From positions 1-59,133 of the forward strand of contig DASTPP010000054.1 of NCBI GenBank assembly GCA_035762175.1: DNA of 59,133 nt, read 5' to 3'. The position numbers were made by a program, and so were the translations under genes. Under the pieces are notes generated by a model that had not been told where the DNA came from, ran no database searches, and saw only the letters and a list, made by a program, of their open reading frames with translations. Source of the DNA: DASTPP01 sp035762175. Its GTDB lineage: Bacteria; Myxococcota_A; Polyangia; Polyangiales; Polyangiaceae. This document shows, in pieces, positions 42,949 through 50,494 of the stretch (position 1 is its first letter; every line of letters begins with the position of its first letter).

Positions 42949-43953
42949 TCAGCGCTCGGACGCGCGCAGCACGGCCTCGAGCACGTCGACGTCGCGCACC
43001 CCGTCGGCCTCGGCCCGGTAGCCGAGCACCAGCCGGTGGCGCAGCGCCGGCACCGCCATCGCCCGCACGTCGTCGACGTCCGCCGCCGCCTCGCCCCGCA
43101 GCACCGCCCGCGCCTTCGCCGCCAAGACGAGCGCCTGGCTGCCGCGCGGGCCGGCGCCGAAGCGCACGTAGTCGCCCACCTCGCCCGGCGCCTGCGCCTC
43201 GCCCGGGCGCGTCCGGCGCACCAGGCGCACCGCGAGCTCGACCGCCTCGTCCGTCACCGGCACCCGCGGCACCAGCCGCCCGATCGCGCGCACCTCGTCG
43301 GCCCCGATCACCGCCTCGAGCCGCACCGCCTCGCCCGAGGTCGTGCGCCGCGCGATCTCTTCTTCTTCGCGCGCGTCCGGGTAGCCGACGAAAATTTCGA
43401 GCAAAAAGCGGTCGAGCTGCGCCTCCGGCAGCACGTACGTGCCCTCTTGCTCGATCGGGTTGCGCGTCGCAAACACCTGGAAGGGGTCGGGCAGGGGGTG
43501 CGTCACCGACCCCACGGTCACCTTGCGCTCTTGCATCGCCTGCAAGAGCGCCGCCTGCGTCTTCGGCGGCGTGCGGTTGATCTCGTCGGCCAAGATGAGG
43601 TTCGCGAAGATGGGCCCCGGCAGAAAGCGCAGCCTTCGCACGAGCCGCCCCCGCTCGTCTTCTTCTTCTTGCAGGACGTCGGTGCCCGTGATGTCGGCCG
43701 GCAAGAGGTCGGGGGTGAACTGCACCCGCCCGAAGCTCAGCCCGAGCGCGTCGGCGAGCGACGAGACGAGCAGCGTCTTGGCGAGCCCCGGCACCCCCAC
43801 GAGCAGCGCGTGCCCGCGCGCGAAGAGCGCCACCAGCATCGCCTCGACCACCTCGCCCTGCCCCACCACCGCGCGCGCGATCGCCTCGCGCAGGCGCTTG
43901 GAGGCCTCGGCCAGTCGCTCGAGAAGCTCGGCTTCCGACATCGTCCCTTTCAT
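42949..43953 (-). CDS. MoxR-family AAA+ ATPase
   Basis: The 334-residue ATPase has Walker A GVPGLAKT (about residue 53), Walker B LILADEINR, sensor motif ATRNPIEQEGTYVLPEAQLDRFL, and the MoxR family C-terminal lid. MoxR ATPases are chaperones for metal loading or membrane complex assembly and usually sit with a von Willebrand-factor A protein; none is visible here. It lies 7 bases after the ArsA-like gene and 84 bases before the ACP gene, all on the same strand. A Met four codons into the protein is an alternative start. Confidence 0.93.
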   Translation of the reverse strand: MKGTMSEAELLERLAEASKRLREAIARAVVGQGEVVEAMLVALFARGHALLVGVPGLAKTLLVSSLADALGLSFGRVQFTPDLLPADITGTDVLQEEEDERGRLVRRLRFLPGPIFANLILADEINRTPPKTQAALLQAMQERKVTVGSVTHPLPDPFQVFATRNPIEQEGTYVLPEAQLDRFLLEIFVGYPDAREEEEIARRTTSGEAVRLEAVIGADEVRAIGRLVPRVPVTDEAVELAVRLVRRTRPGEAQAPGEVGDYVRFGAGPRGSQALVLAAKARAVLRGEAAADVDDVRAMAVPALRHRLVLGYRAEADGVRDVDVLEAVLRASER

Positions 43954-43960
43954 CGGCCCC

Positions 43961-45142
43961 TCACCCCGACACCGCGCGCGGCCCCGCCGCCGCGGCGCCC
44001 ACCGGCGCGCCGACCAGCACGCCCGCCACCTCGGCGAGCGAGCGCAGATCGTGCACGTCGTAGGGCAGCGCCGGCACGTCGACCCGCAGCGGCTTGGGCG
44101 TCATCGCCTCGAGCGCTTCGCCCAGCCGCCTGAGGCGCGCCGCGTCGACCGCCGCCCACCGCGCCTCGTCTTCGAGCGCCCGCGCGAGCCGCTCGGCCCC
44201 GCCCTCGCCGAGCGCGACCCCGAGCCGCCCCATCGCCGCCCCCGCCTCGGCCCCCGTGGCGCGCACCGCGGGCGCGTGGTGCACCCGGTTGACCACGAAG
44301 GCGTCGCGCGGCATGCCCTGTTCGGCGAGCCGGTCGCTGAAGAAGAGCACCTCTTGAATGCTCATCGGCTCGGGCGAGGTCACCAGCACGTACGCCACGT
44401 CGGGCCCCCTGAGCGACGCGGCCACCTCGCGCGCGCGCTCTTTGAAGCCGCCGAACAGGTCGTTCAGCTCGGCCACGAACTCGGCCATCTGCTCGAGAAA
44501 GCCGCCCCCCGTCAGCCGCCCGATGCCCCGCAAGACCACCGCCGCCCCCCGCGCCACCAGGTTCAGGCTGAGCTTGCCCGACTCTTGCAGCGCGTCGATG
44601 AGCCAGCGCATCGCCGCGCTGTCGAGCGCGTCGACCAGCCGCTCGGGCGCGTCGAGAAAGTCGAGCGCGTTCGCCGTCGGCGGCGTGTCGAGCAAGATGA
44701 GGTCGTAGCCGCCCGAGCGCTTGACCGCCCAGAGCTTCTCCATCGCCATGTACTCGTGCGTGCCCGCCAGCGACGTCGAGACGTACTTATACAAGCGGTT
44801 CTGCAAGATCTTGTCGCGCGCCGTCTCGCTCGACGCGTAGCGCACCACCAGCTCGTCGAAGGTGCGCTTGGTGTCGAGCATCATCACCGTCAGCGACCCG
44901 GCCACGTGCAGCCCCGCCGCCTCGAAGCGCGCCGGCTCCACGGTCTGCGCCTCGCCCCGCATCTCGCTCAGCCCGAGGCTGTTCGCCAGCCGCCGCGCCG
45001 GGTCGATCGTCAGGCACAAGACCCGCGCCCCCCTCGCCGCCGCCGCCAGGCCGAGCGCCGCCGCCGTGGTCGTCTTGCCGACGCCGCCACAGCCGACGCA
45101 CAAAATCACCCGCTTCTGGGCTAGCAACGAGAGAAGGCCCAA
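43961..45142 (-). CDS. ArsA-family (Get3/ArsA-like) ATPase
   Basis: The 393-residue ATPase has the deviant P-loop CVGCGGVGKTTTAAALG (residues about 15-31), the switch DTPPTANALDFLD, the A-type LTIDPARRLANSLGL, and SPEPMSIQEVLFF near residue 265. This family couples ATP to membrane-protein or metalloid handling; in bacteria most copies are not arsenic pumps. No arsenic genes (arsB, arsR) lie nearby. It is divergent from the roadblock-like gene over 208 bases and leads a minus-strand run that includes MoxR and the ACP/KS genes. A joint role with MoxR is common in such neighbourhoods but not shown. Confidence 0.93.
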   Translation of the reverse strand: MGLLSLLAQKRVILCVGCGGVGKTTTAAALGLAAAARGARVLCLTIDPARRLANSLGLSEMRGEAQTVEPARFEAAGLHVAGSLTVMMLDTKRTFDELVVRYASSETARDKILQNRLYKYVSTSLAGTHEYMAMEKLWAVKRSGGYDLILLDTPPTANALDFLDAPERLVDALDSAAMRWLIDALQESGKLSLNLVARGAAVVLRGIGRLTGGGFLEQMAEFVAELNDLFGGFKERAREVAASLRGPDVAYVLVTSPEPMSIQEVLFFSDRLAEQGMPRDAFVVNRVHHAPAVRATGAEAGAAMGRLGVALGEGGAERLARALEDEARWAAVDAARLRRLGEALEAMTPKPLRVDVPALPYDVHDLRSLAEVAGVLVGAPVGAAAAGPRAVSG

Positions 45143-45350
45143 GACATGCGGGCACGTAGCACAACGGGGGGGCGAGGGTCACGCGGATAGCACCGCCCGC
45201 CCCCCCCGCCCCGAGCCCCCCCGAGGCCTCCGCGCCCCCCGCAGCAGCCACAAACGATGGCGACGCCCCGGCCTCCCGCCTCTGGCCCCGCCCCCGACCT
45301 CGCGCCGAATTTGCCCCGATCGGGCCGCGCACCTCATCGTACAGGGCCTC

Positions 45351-45743
45351 ATGGACGCCCTCCTGTACGACCGCCGCCTTCGCCGCAGCGATGACACCAT
45401 CACCGCGCTCCACCTGCAGCTCTCGCACGCCCGCTTCCAAGGCGGGCTCGAGGCCCTCGTGCTCGTCGACGACGTCGGCGCGCTCGTCGCCGGCTCGGGC
45501 GCCTGGCCCGTCTGCGAAGAGCTCGCCGCCTTCGCCCCGCTGCTCGCCGACGAGAGCGCGCTCGTGCACGAAGAGGCCCGAAGGGTGACCGACGAAATGC
45601 GCCCCTCGGTCGTCCTTTTGCCCTTCTCGATCGACGGCAGCAACGTCTTGCTCGCCGCCCGCGGCTCGCTGAACGCCCACACCGCCCCGGTGCTCAGCAA
45701 CGCGATCTCGGGCTGCAAGCGTATCTTGCAAACCCCCTCATGA
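45351..45743 (+). CDS. Small roadblock/LC7-like protein
   Basis: The 130-residue protein begins MDALLYDRRLRRSDDTITAL and has the alternating pattern LEALVLVDDVGALVAGSG, then VVLLPFSIDGSNVLLAARGS, typical of roadblock/LC7 (longin-like) folds of small regulators that partner with Ras-like GTPases. No GTPase is adjacent. Its stop overlaps the start of the cupin lipoprotein by 4 bases (ATGA). The ATG at 45351 was chosen because the DNA before it has no coding pattern. The assignment is by fold resemblance only. Confidence 0.6.
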   Translation: MDALLYDRRLRRSDDTITALHLQLSHARFQGGLEALVLVDDVGALVAGSGAWPVCEELAAFAPLLADESALVHEEARRVTDEMRPSVVLLPFSIDGSNVLLAARGSLNAHTAPVLSNAISGCKRILQTPS

Positions 45744-46750
45744 GCCGGCCAGGGCCGCCCGCCCTTCCGACCTTCGCCCTCCTCGCGTCGCTCGCCTGCC
45801 AGGGCCCCGCCCCGCCCGCGCCCGCGCCGGCCCCGCCCGCCGCGACCTCCGAGCCCGCCCCGGCCCCCGCCCCGGCGAGCGCCGCGGCGTCGGGCGACGC
45901 GCCCGCCGCCGCGCCCCCGAGCGCGCCCGCGCTGCCCGCCGAGCTCCCGACCGATCTCGACGTCGCGCGCCTCGAGCCGCTCGCCACCTGCTCGAAGCGC
46001 GCCTGCGCGCTGCCCCGGCCCCCGCCCCGCGGGGCCCAGCCCGAGCCCTCGAGCCCCGCGGCGATCTGGCGGCAACGGCTCGAAGGGCGCGAGGCGAAGC
46101 TCACCGTGCCCGCCTCGCGCGAGGGCTCGCTCTTCGGCCTCGTGCTCGCGGGGCGCGTCTCGGCGCGCGCGGGCAACGACGCGCCGGCCGCGCTCGAAGC
46201 CTGGGACGCCTTCCACAGCGATCGCGGCGGCCTCACGCTCGCCTGCGACGGCGACGAGGCCACGCTCTTGCTCGTCCAGATCGCGCGCCCGGCGTCGCCG
46301 GCCGCGAACGCCCCCCGTACCGGGCCGGCCTTCGAGGTGCAGCGCCTGCGCGAGCAGGGCGATCTCGTCTGGGGCCGCGGCGCCTTCCGCGCCCGCCCCG
46401 CCTTCGAAGGCCCCGCGCGCGCCGCCAGCTTCGGCCTGCTGCGCGGCGCCCCCTCGGCCCCGGTCGCGCTGCACAAGCACGAGGGCTCCTGGGAGATCCT
46501 CATCGCCCTGCGCGCCGAAGGCACCTTCCGCCTCGACACGGGCTCGGGCCAGGGCACACCCCGGCCGCTGCAAGACGGGCGGGCCCTCGCCATCCCCCCT
46601 GAGGCGCCCCACGCCTGGGAGCCCGCGGGCACCCGCCCGCTCATTGGCGTCCAGCTCTACGTCCCGCCCGGCCCCGAGCAGCGCTTTCACAAGCTCGCCG
46701 ACGACGAAGCGGCGAAGGGCTCGCCCCGCCCCCCCGAGCCGACCAAGTAA
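45740..46750 (+). CDS. Cupin-domain lipoprotein
   Basis: This 336-residue protein has a lipoprotein signal (LPTFALLASLACQG, lipobox SLAC) and a Pro/Ala linker. A duplicated cupin-like region follows: the C-terminal half has VALHKHEGSWEILIALRAEGTFRL and LAIPPEAPHAWEP, with His and Glu positions that can bind a metal, while the first half (SLFGLVLAGRVSARAGND) is more diverged. It probably acts in the periplasm or on the outer membrane as a metal-dependent enzyme or sensor of unknown substrate. It is coupled to the roadblock-like gene and followed by a 356-base gene-free stretch. Confidence 0.8.
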   Translation: MSRPGPPALPTFALLASLACQGPAPPAPAPAPPAATSEPAPAPAPASAAASGDAPAAAPPSAPALPAELPTDLDVARLEPLATCSKRACALPRPPPRGAQPEPSSPAAIWRQRLEGREAKLTVPASREGSLFGLVLAGRVSARAGNDAPAALEAWDAFHSDRGGLTLACDGDEATLLLVQIARPASPAANAPRTGPAFEVQRLREQGDLVWGRGAFRARPAFEGPARAASFGLLRGAPSAPVALHKHEGSWEILIALRAEGTFRLDTGSGQGTPRPLQDGRALAIPPEAPHAWEPAGTRPLIGVQLYVPPGPEQRFHKLADDEAAKGSPRPPEPTK

Positions 46751-47106
46751 GCGCTTCGGGCGCTTCGCCGCCGCCCTCCAGGCCAGCGCTGCGCGCCGCC
46801 GCTGCGCGCGCCGAGCACCGAACGACACCAGGCCGCTCGCAGCCTGACGGTCGCCCCAGTGTCCCTGGCAGTTCGGCACATTTCTCTACAACGCCCGCCA
46901 TAAGGCTCCTTCCCCCGCGAAACCGGCTTGAACGAGGCATTTGGCCCTTTCGGCGCGGGCCGGGCCGAGAGACCCTAGGGGCACTTAGAGCTTGCAGGCT
47001 TGTCCCAGAGGGGCCATGGCAGTACACGAGGGCTTCAAAGCATAAGCAACGGTGTAATTTTACCAACCCACTGCATCCTGGCTGAACTAAGGGGCTGGTT
47101 GAACCG
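46751..47106. other. 356-base, relatively AT-rich gene-free stretch
   Basis: This stretch, especially 46865-47110, has far more A and T than its surroundings. It contains GCATAAGCAACGGTGTAATT (47040-47059) and TTTTACCAACCCACTGC just after. A weak promoter guess is TTCAAA at 47034 and TAATTT at 47055 (15-base spacer, shorter than ideal). AAGGGG at 47089-47094 could serve the next gene. No tRNA, riboswitch or known ncRNA was recognised. Confidence 0.45.
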
Positions 47107-47826
47107 GTGTCACCCCAACAAAGTCCTTTCTCGAATGGGTTCGATCAACCGAACCCTTTGAAGAACCCCTTGGCGCGCCCGAACCCGGTGCCCGCTTCGA
47201 TGGCGACGACGCAGCCCGTGGCGCGTCGCCGCGCCGAATACCGCAATCAGGCTGAGAAGAAGCAGCGTTGGCTCCTCGTGCTCGCCGCGAGCACGGCGCT
47301 CGCCGTCTGGGCGGTCTTCGGGCTCTTGTATATCGAGCGCCACGGCACGCCGGGCTCGTTCAAATCGATGCTCGCGCCCACCACCCCGGAGAGCGTTTCG
47401 ATCTCGCTCTCTCCGCCCGTGAGCGCGTCGAAGGCCGCCGCGACCGACGTGGCCCCGTCCGAAGCGGCAGCGACCGTGAAGCCCGAGCCGGCGCCCGCCC
47501 CGAAGGCCGAGGCGACGGCGGCCAAGGCCGAACCGACCCCGCCGGCCGCGAAGGCCGAGGCGACGGCGGCCAAGGCCGAATCGGCCCCGCCAGCCGCCAA
47601 GGCCGAGCCGCCCCCGGCGGCGACCGTGAAGGCGGCCGCGCGCCCGAGGGGCGACGACGCTCCCGAGGCCACGGCAGCGAGCCGTCCTGCCGCGGTGGTG
47701 GCGCGCCCCCGGGTCGAAGAGGCGGCGAAGCCGAGCGCCACCGCGAAGCCGCGCCCCGCCAACAAGCCGCGCGCCCCGGGCGAGAAAGTGGCTCCGAAGA
47801 AGCGCCCGATCGACGAAGGGTTCTGA
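47107..47826 (+). CDS. Single-span membrane protein with Ala/Lys/Glu repeats
   Basis: The 239-residue protein starts at a GTG (MSPQQSPFSNGFDQPNPLKN) with AAGGGG 12 bases upstream; the ATG at 47200 is an alternative. The cytoplasmic N-terminus is followed by one membrane span at about 57-78 (RWLLVLAASTALAVWAVFGLLYI). A periplasmic tail rich in Ala, Lys, Glu and Pro follows, with repeated KAEATAAKAE and PPAAKAE units, ending KKRPIDEGF. The layout recalls TonB-like or cell-envelope spacer proteins without a recognisable TonB C-terminal domain. I do not know its function. It is convergent with the DUF4388 gene. Confidence 0.75.
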   Translation: MSPQQSPFSNGFDQPNPLKNPLARPNPVPASMATTQPVARRRAEYRNQAEKKQRWLLVLAASTALAVWAVFGLLYIERHGTPGSFKSMLAPTTPESVSISLSPPVSASKAAATDVAPSEAAATVKPEPAPAPKAEATAAKAEPTPPAAKAEATAAKAESAPPAAKAEPPPAATVKAAARPRGDDAPEATAASRPAAVVARPRVEEAAKPSATAKPRPANKPRAPGEKVAPKKRPIDEGF

Positions 47827-48140
47827 GCGGCGAGCGCCCCGCGGGCCGCCGCCACACGAGCCCAAATTCTTGCCCCCGCCCTTCGGGCGACGCCCGACGC
47901 CCGAGCGGCAACCGCCACAACGACCCCGGCTACCGCCTGGCCTTCGGACCACTTGCACGGCCCGCCTGACCCGGCCGCCGGCGAGGCTTGGTGAGCGAGG
48001 CCGGCTGAGGCAGGCCGTAGCGAAAGAACGCGGCCTGCGCCGAGGCCGGCCGCGCAAGCGCTGCTAGGAAAGTCGCCCCCCAGGAGACAGAAAAAGGCCG
48101 ACGTCCAGGCGCGGGGGCGCCCCCTCGGGGCAGGAGGTCT
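47827..48140. other. 314-base gap between convergent genes, with inverted repeats
   Basis: An imperfect inverted repeat (about 47998-48018 with 48030-48051, both around GGCCTGC/GCAGGCC) could act as a terminator for the two converging genes. A second GC hairpin lies near 48110-48135. No T-run follows either. No gene is seen. Confidence 0.4.
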
Positions 48141-49298
48141 CTAAATGGGCGGCGGCATCGACGAGTCGGTCACCGAGCTGAGGGGCGGGCGCGAAGGGCG
48201 CGCCGAGAGCGCGGCGGGCTTCGAGCTCGCCGTCGGCTCGTCGAGCGTCGAGGGGCTTCGCGCGCGGGCGGGCGGCGAGCTTTGGCGGCTGCTCGGCGCC
48301 GGAGGCCCGGGATCGTCGAGGCCGCGGAGTGCCTCGTCGGCGGCGGCCGACTCGTCGGCGAGCCGCAGGGCCTCGATGAGCAGGGCGCCGAGGCTGCGGC
48401 CACCCGTGCGCACGTCGGCGACGGGGCCCGGGTCGAAGCGGAAGCGCCCGCGCGTCCAGGAGAGCACCTGCCGCAGCACGGCGAGGGGCGCGACGCGCGC
48501 GCCGGCGAGCGAGCCGCCGACGGGGCTGCCGAAGCAGAGGTCGATGGTCGCCGACTGGCGCCCGCCGTCGTCGATGGCGATGACGCCCGAGCGGCGCTCC
48601 ATCTCGAGGAGGGAGAGGACGGTCGAGAGCGAGACGTGCGCGAGGTCGCCTTCGAGGGCCGAGGGGGGCGGCGGCGTCTCGGGGCGCGGCGCGGGGGGCA
48701 GGTTCGAGGTCGGCCGGGGCGCCGCGGGCGGCAGCGAGGGCGGGGCGGCGCGCTGCGCGGCCGGGGGCGGCGCGCTCGGGCCGGCCCGGCGGGCGGAGGG
48801 CGGGCCCCAGCTCGAGCCCGGTCGCGGCGTCGAGGGCGCGAGGCTCGCCCGCGGCGGCGTCGCCGAGCGGGGGCCGAGCGAGGGCGGCGGCGGCGGGCGC
48901 AACGCCGAGGAGGCCGGCGCGCGCAGGCGGGCGGCGAGGGCGAGCAGGGCCTCGACCTGGGCGACCAGCTCGTCGACCCGGAAGGGCTGCGCGAGGCAGA
49001 GGTCGACGCCGGCTTGCAAGGCGGCGAGGCGCCCGCCGCTGGGCTCGTCGGGCACCAGACAGAGCACGGGCACCGGGGCGCCCTGGGCGCTCTTGCGCAG
49101 GCCCTCGACGAGCTCGGCGGGGCCGCCGGGCAAGGACGCGTCGCACACGAGCGCGTCGAGGGGGTGACGCAACCCCGCGAGGGCGTCGGCGACGGTGGCG
49201 AAGACGCTGACCTGCAAGGCGCGCGCCTCGAGCGCCCCCGCCACGAGCCGCGCGACCCAGGCTTGAGAACATACGACCACGACGCGCGCCGCCCTCAT
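48141..49298 (-). CDS. Degenerate receiver domain plus DUF4388 (PATAN) protein
   Basis: The 385-residue protein has a CheY-like N-terminal domain (MRAARVVVVCSQAWVARLVAGAL, then DALVCDASLPGG with the phospho-Asp). Two hallmarks are changed: the acidic pair is CS and the conserved Lys in KPF is Gln (CLAQPFRVDEL). A Pro/Ala linker is followed by a DUF4388 domain (LAHVSLSTVLSLLEMERRSGVIAI, RSGR-type FRFDPGPVADVRTGGRSLGALLIEAL). DUF4388 proteins take part in signalling and motility-related regulation in myxobacteria. It is divergent from the FliA-like sigma gene. Confidence 0.85.
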   Translation of the reverse strand: MRAARVVVVCSQAWVARLVAGALEARALQVSVFATVADALAGLRHPLDALVCDASLPGGPAELVEGLRKSAQGAPVPVLCLVPDEPSGGRLAALQAGVDLCLAQPFRVDELVAQVEALLALAARLRAPASSALRPPPPPSLGPRSATPPRASLAPSTPRPGSSWGPPSARRAGPSAPPPAAQRAAPPSLPPAAPRPTSNLPPAPRPETPPPPSALEGDLAHVSLSTVLSLLEMERRSGVIAIDDGGRQSATIDLCFGSPVGGSLAGARVAPLAVLRQVLSWTRGRFRFDPGPVADVRTGGRSLGALLIEALRLADESAAADEALRGLDDPGPPAPSSRQSSPPARARSPSTLDEPTASSKPAALSARPSRPPLSSVTDSSMPPPI

Positions 49299-49374
49299 GC
49301 CATCGCATAATGTACCACGGCCGCGGCGAGCGAGGCGCTTGACCGCACCACTTTCTTTCAGGAAAGCTCGGCCC

Positions 49375-50100
49375 GTGACGGCCCGCGCCACGACCTCGGT
49401 CGAGTCTTTGGTCCGAGACCACCTCGACCTGCCCCCCCGGCTGGCGCGGCAGCTGGTGCGCGAGCTGGGCCTGCCGCAGGCGCTGGCGAACGATCTCGAG
49501 AGCGCGGGGCGCGAGGGCCTGGTCGGCGCCGCCAACCGCTTCGAGCCCGAGCGCGGGGTGCCCTTCCGCCGTTACGCCAACCACCGCGTGCGCGGCGCCA
49601 TGATCGACTCGCTCCGGCGCGAAGGCCGGCTGCCGCGCCGCGCCTACGATCGACTACAGATGCTCTCGGCCGCCGTCTCGCTCAACGAGCAACTTTCCGA
49701 AGAGCTGGCCTCGCCCCCGCCGCCGGCCGCCTCGGCGTTGGCCGACGCCGACGCCCGCCTGGCCGAGCACCTGGCCAACGTGGCGACCGCGATGGCGCTC
49801 GGGCTGCTCGCACGCCCCGTCCGCACCGAAGAAGAGACCGGCGACACGCTGACCGCGCTCGACTCGAGCCCCCAGCCCGACGAGCAGCTCGTTCGGGACG
49901 AAACCCGCGAGCAGGTCATCGAGGCGCTGGGCGATCTGCCCGATCAAGAGCGCGCGCTGGTGCGCCGCCACTACTTCGAGGGCGAGCGCTTCGACCACGT
50001 CGCCGCCGAGCTCGGGCTCTCGAAGTCGTGGGCGAGCCGGCTGCACACCCGGGCGGTGGGGCGGCTGACCAAGCGCCTGACGGGCACGAAAAAAAAGTAG
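49375..50100 (+). CDS. FliA/WhiG-type sigma-70 factor
   Basis: The 241-residue sigma factor starts at the GTG at 49375, with AGGAAAG 8 bases upstream (49360-49366). An ATG at 49297 would add 26 residues that look non-protein-like and would overlap the divergent gene start. It has region 2 (AGREGLVGAANRFEPERGVPFRRYANHRVRGAMIDSLRREG), region 3 and region 4 (ALGDLPDQERALVRRHYFEGERFDHVAAELGLSKSWASRLHTRAV), the pattern of sigma-28/FliA. FliA usually drives flagellar and chemotaxis genes; none lie here. Its downstream neighbour resembles a type III secretion rod protein. Confidence 0.93.
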   Translation: MTARATTSVESLVRDHLDLPPRLARQLVRELGLPQALANDLESAGREGLVGAANRFEPERGVPFRRYANHRVRGAMIDSLRREGRLPRRAYDRLQMLSAAVSLNEQLSEELASPPPPAASALADADARLAEHLANVATAMALGLLARPVRTEEETGDTLTALDSSPQPDEQLVRDETREQVIEALGDLPDQERALVRRHYFEGERFDHVAAELGLSKSWASRLHTRAVGRLTKRLTGTKKK

Positions 50101-50155
50101 GGCCCCCCGCACGTTCGCGCGCAACCGGGCCCGCCGGCTGGCCGAGCGGGTAAGC

Positions 50156-50485
50156 ATGAAGCTCGGAATCACCGAAGGCCGCCTCCCCACCCCCACCCCC
50201 CAGACCCCCGCCGGCCCGCCCGGCCCCCCCTCCCCGCCCCCGGCGCGCTCGCCCGACGAGGGCCCGAGCGCGTTCTCGCGCGTCCTCAACGGGCTCGCCG
50301 CCAACCTCGAGCGGGGCGAGGCGGTGGCCGAGCGGGCCGCGAAGGGCGGCCAGGTCGCGAGCGACCCCGCCTCGCTCATCGCCCTGCAGGCCGACATGTA
50401 CCGCTACGTCGAGGCGGTCGACCTCGCCTCGAAGCTGGTCGACCGGGCGACGGGGGCCGTAAAAACGGTGCTCCAGAGCCAGTAG
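50156..50485 (+). CDS. Type III secretion inner-rod (SctI/YscI)-like protein
   Basis: The 109-residue protein has a Pro-rich N-terminus (TPTPQTPAGPPGPPSPPPAR) and a C-terminal helical part with the inner-rod pattern DPASLIALQADMYRYVEAVDLASKLVDRATGAVKTVLQSQ. This matches the SctI/YscI/EscI signature of an LxLQxxxxxYxxxxxLxSKxVxxxTxxVxxxLQ type. In T3SS this subunit forms the needle base. It is 55 bases downstream of the FliA-like sigma gene. No SctV, SctN or SctJ-type gene lies in this window. A FliE-like flagellar rod assignment is the alternative, although the C-terminal LQxQ ending favours SctI. Confidence 0.65.
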   Translation: MKLGITEGRLPTPTPQTPAGPPGPPSPPPARSPDEGPSAFSRVLNGLAANLERGEAVAERAAKGGQVASDPASLIALQADMYRYVEAVDLASKLVDRATGAVKTVLQSQ

Positions 50486-50494
50486 CGCGCTAGC

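Noticed and set aside
46974..46999. Sigma-54-like GGCAC ... TTGCA before the membrane protein gene
   Set aside because: The GG to GC separation is 14 instead of 12 bases, which sigma-54 does not tolerate.
47139..47160. tRNA T-arm-like GGGTTCGATCAACC
   Set aside because: No acceptor stem, anticodon arm or D-arm fits around it, and the bases code for the start of a protein.
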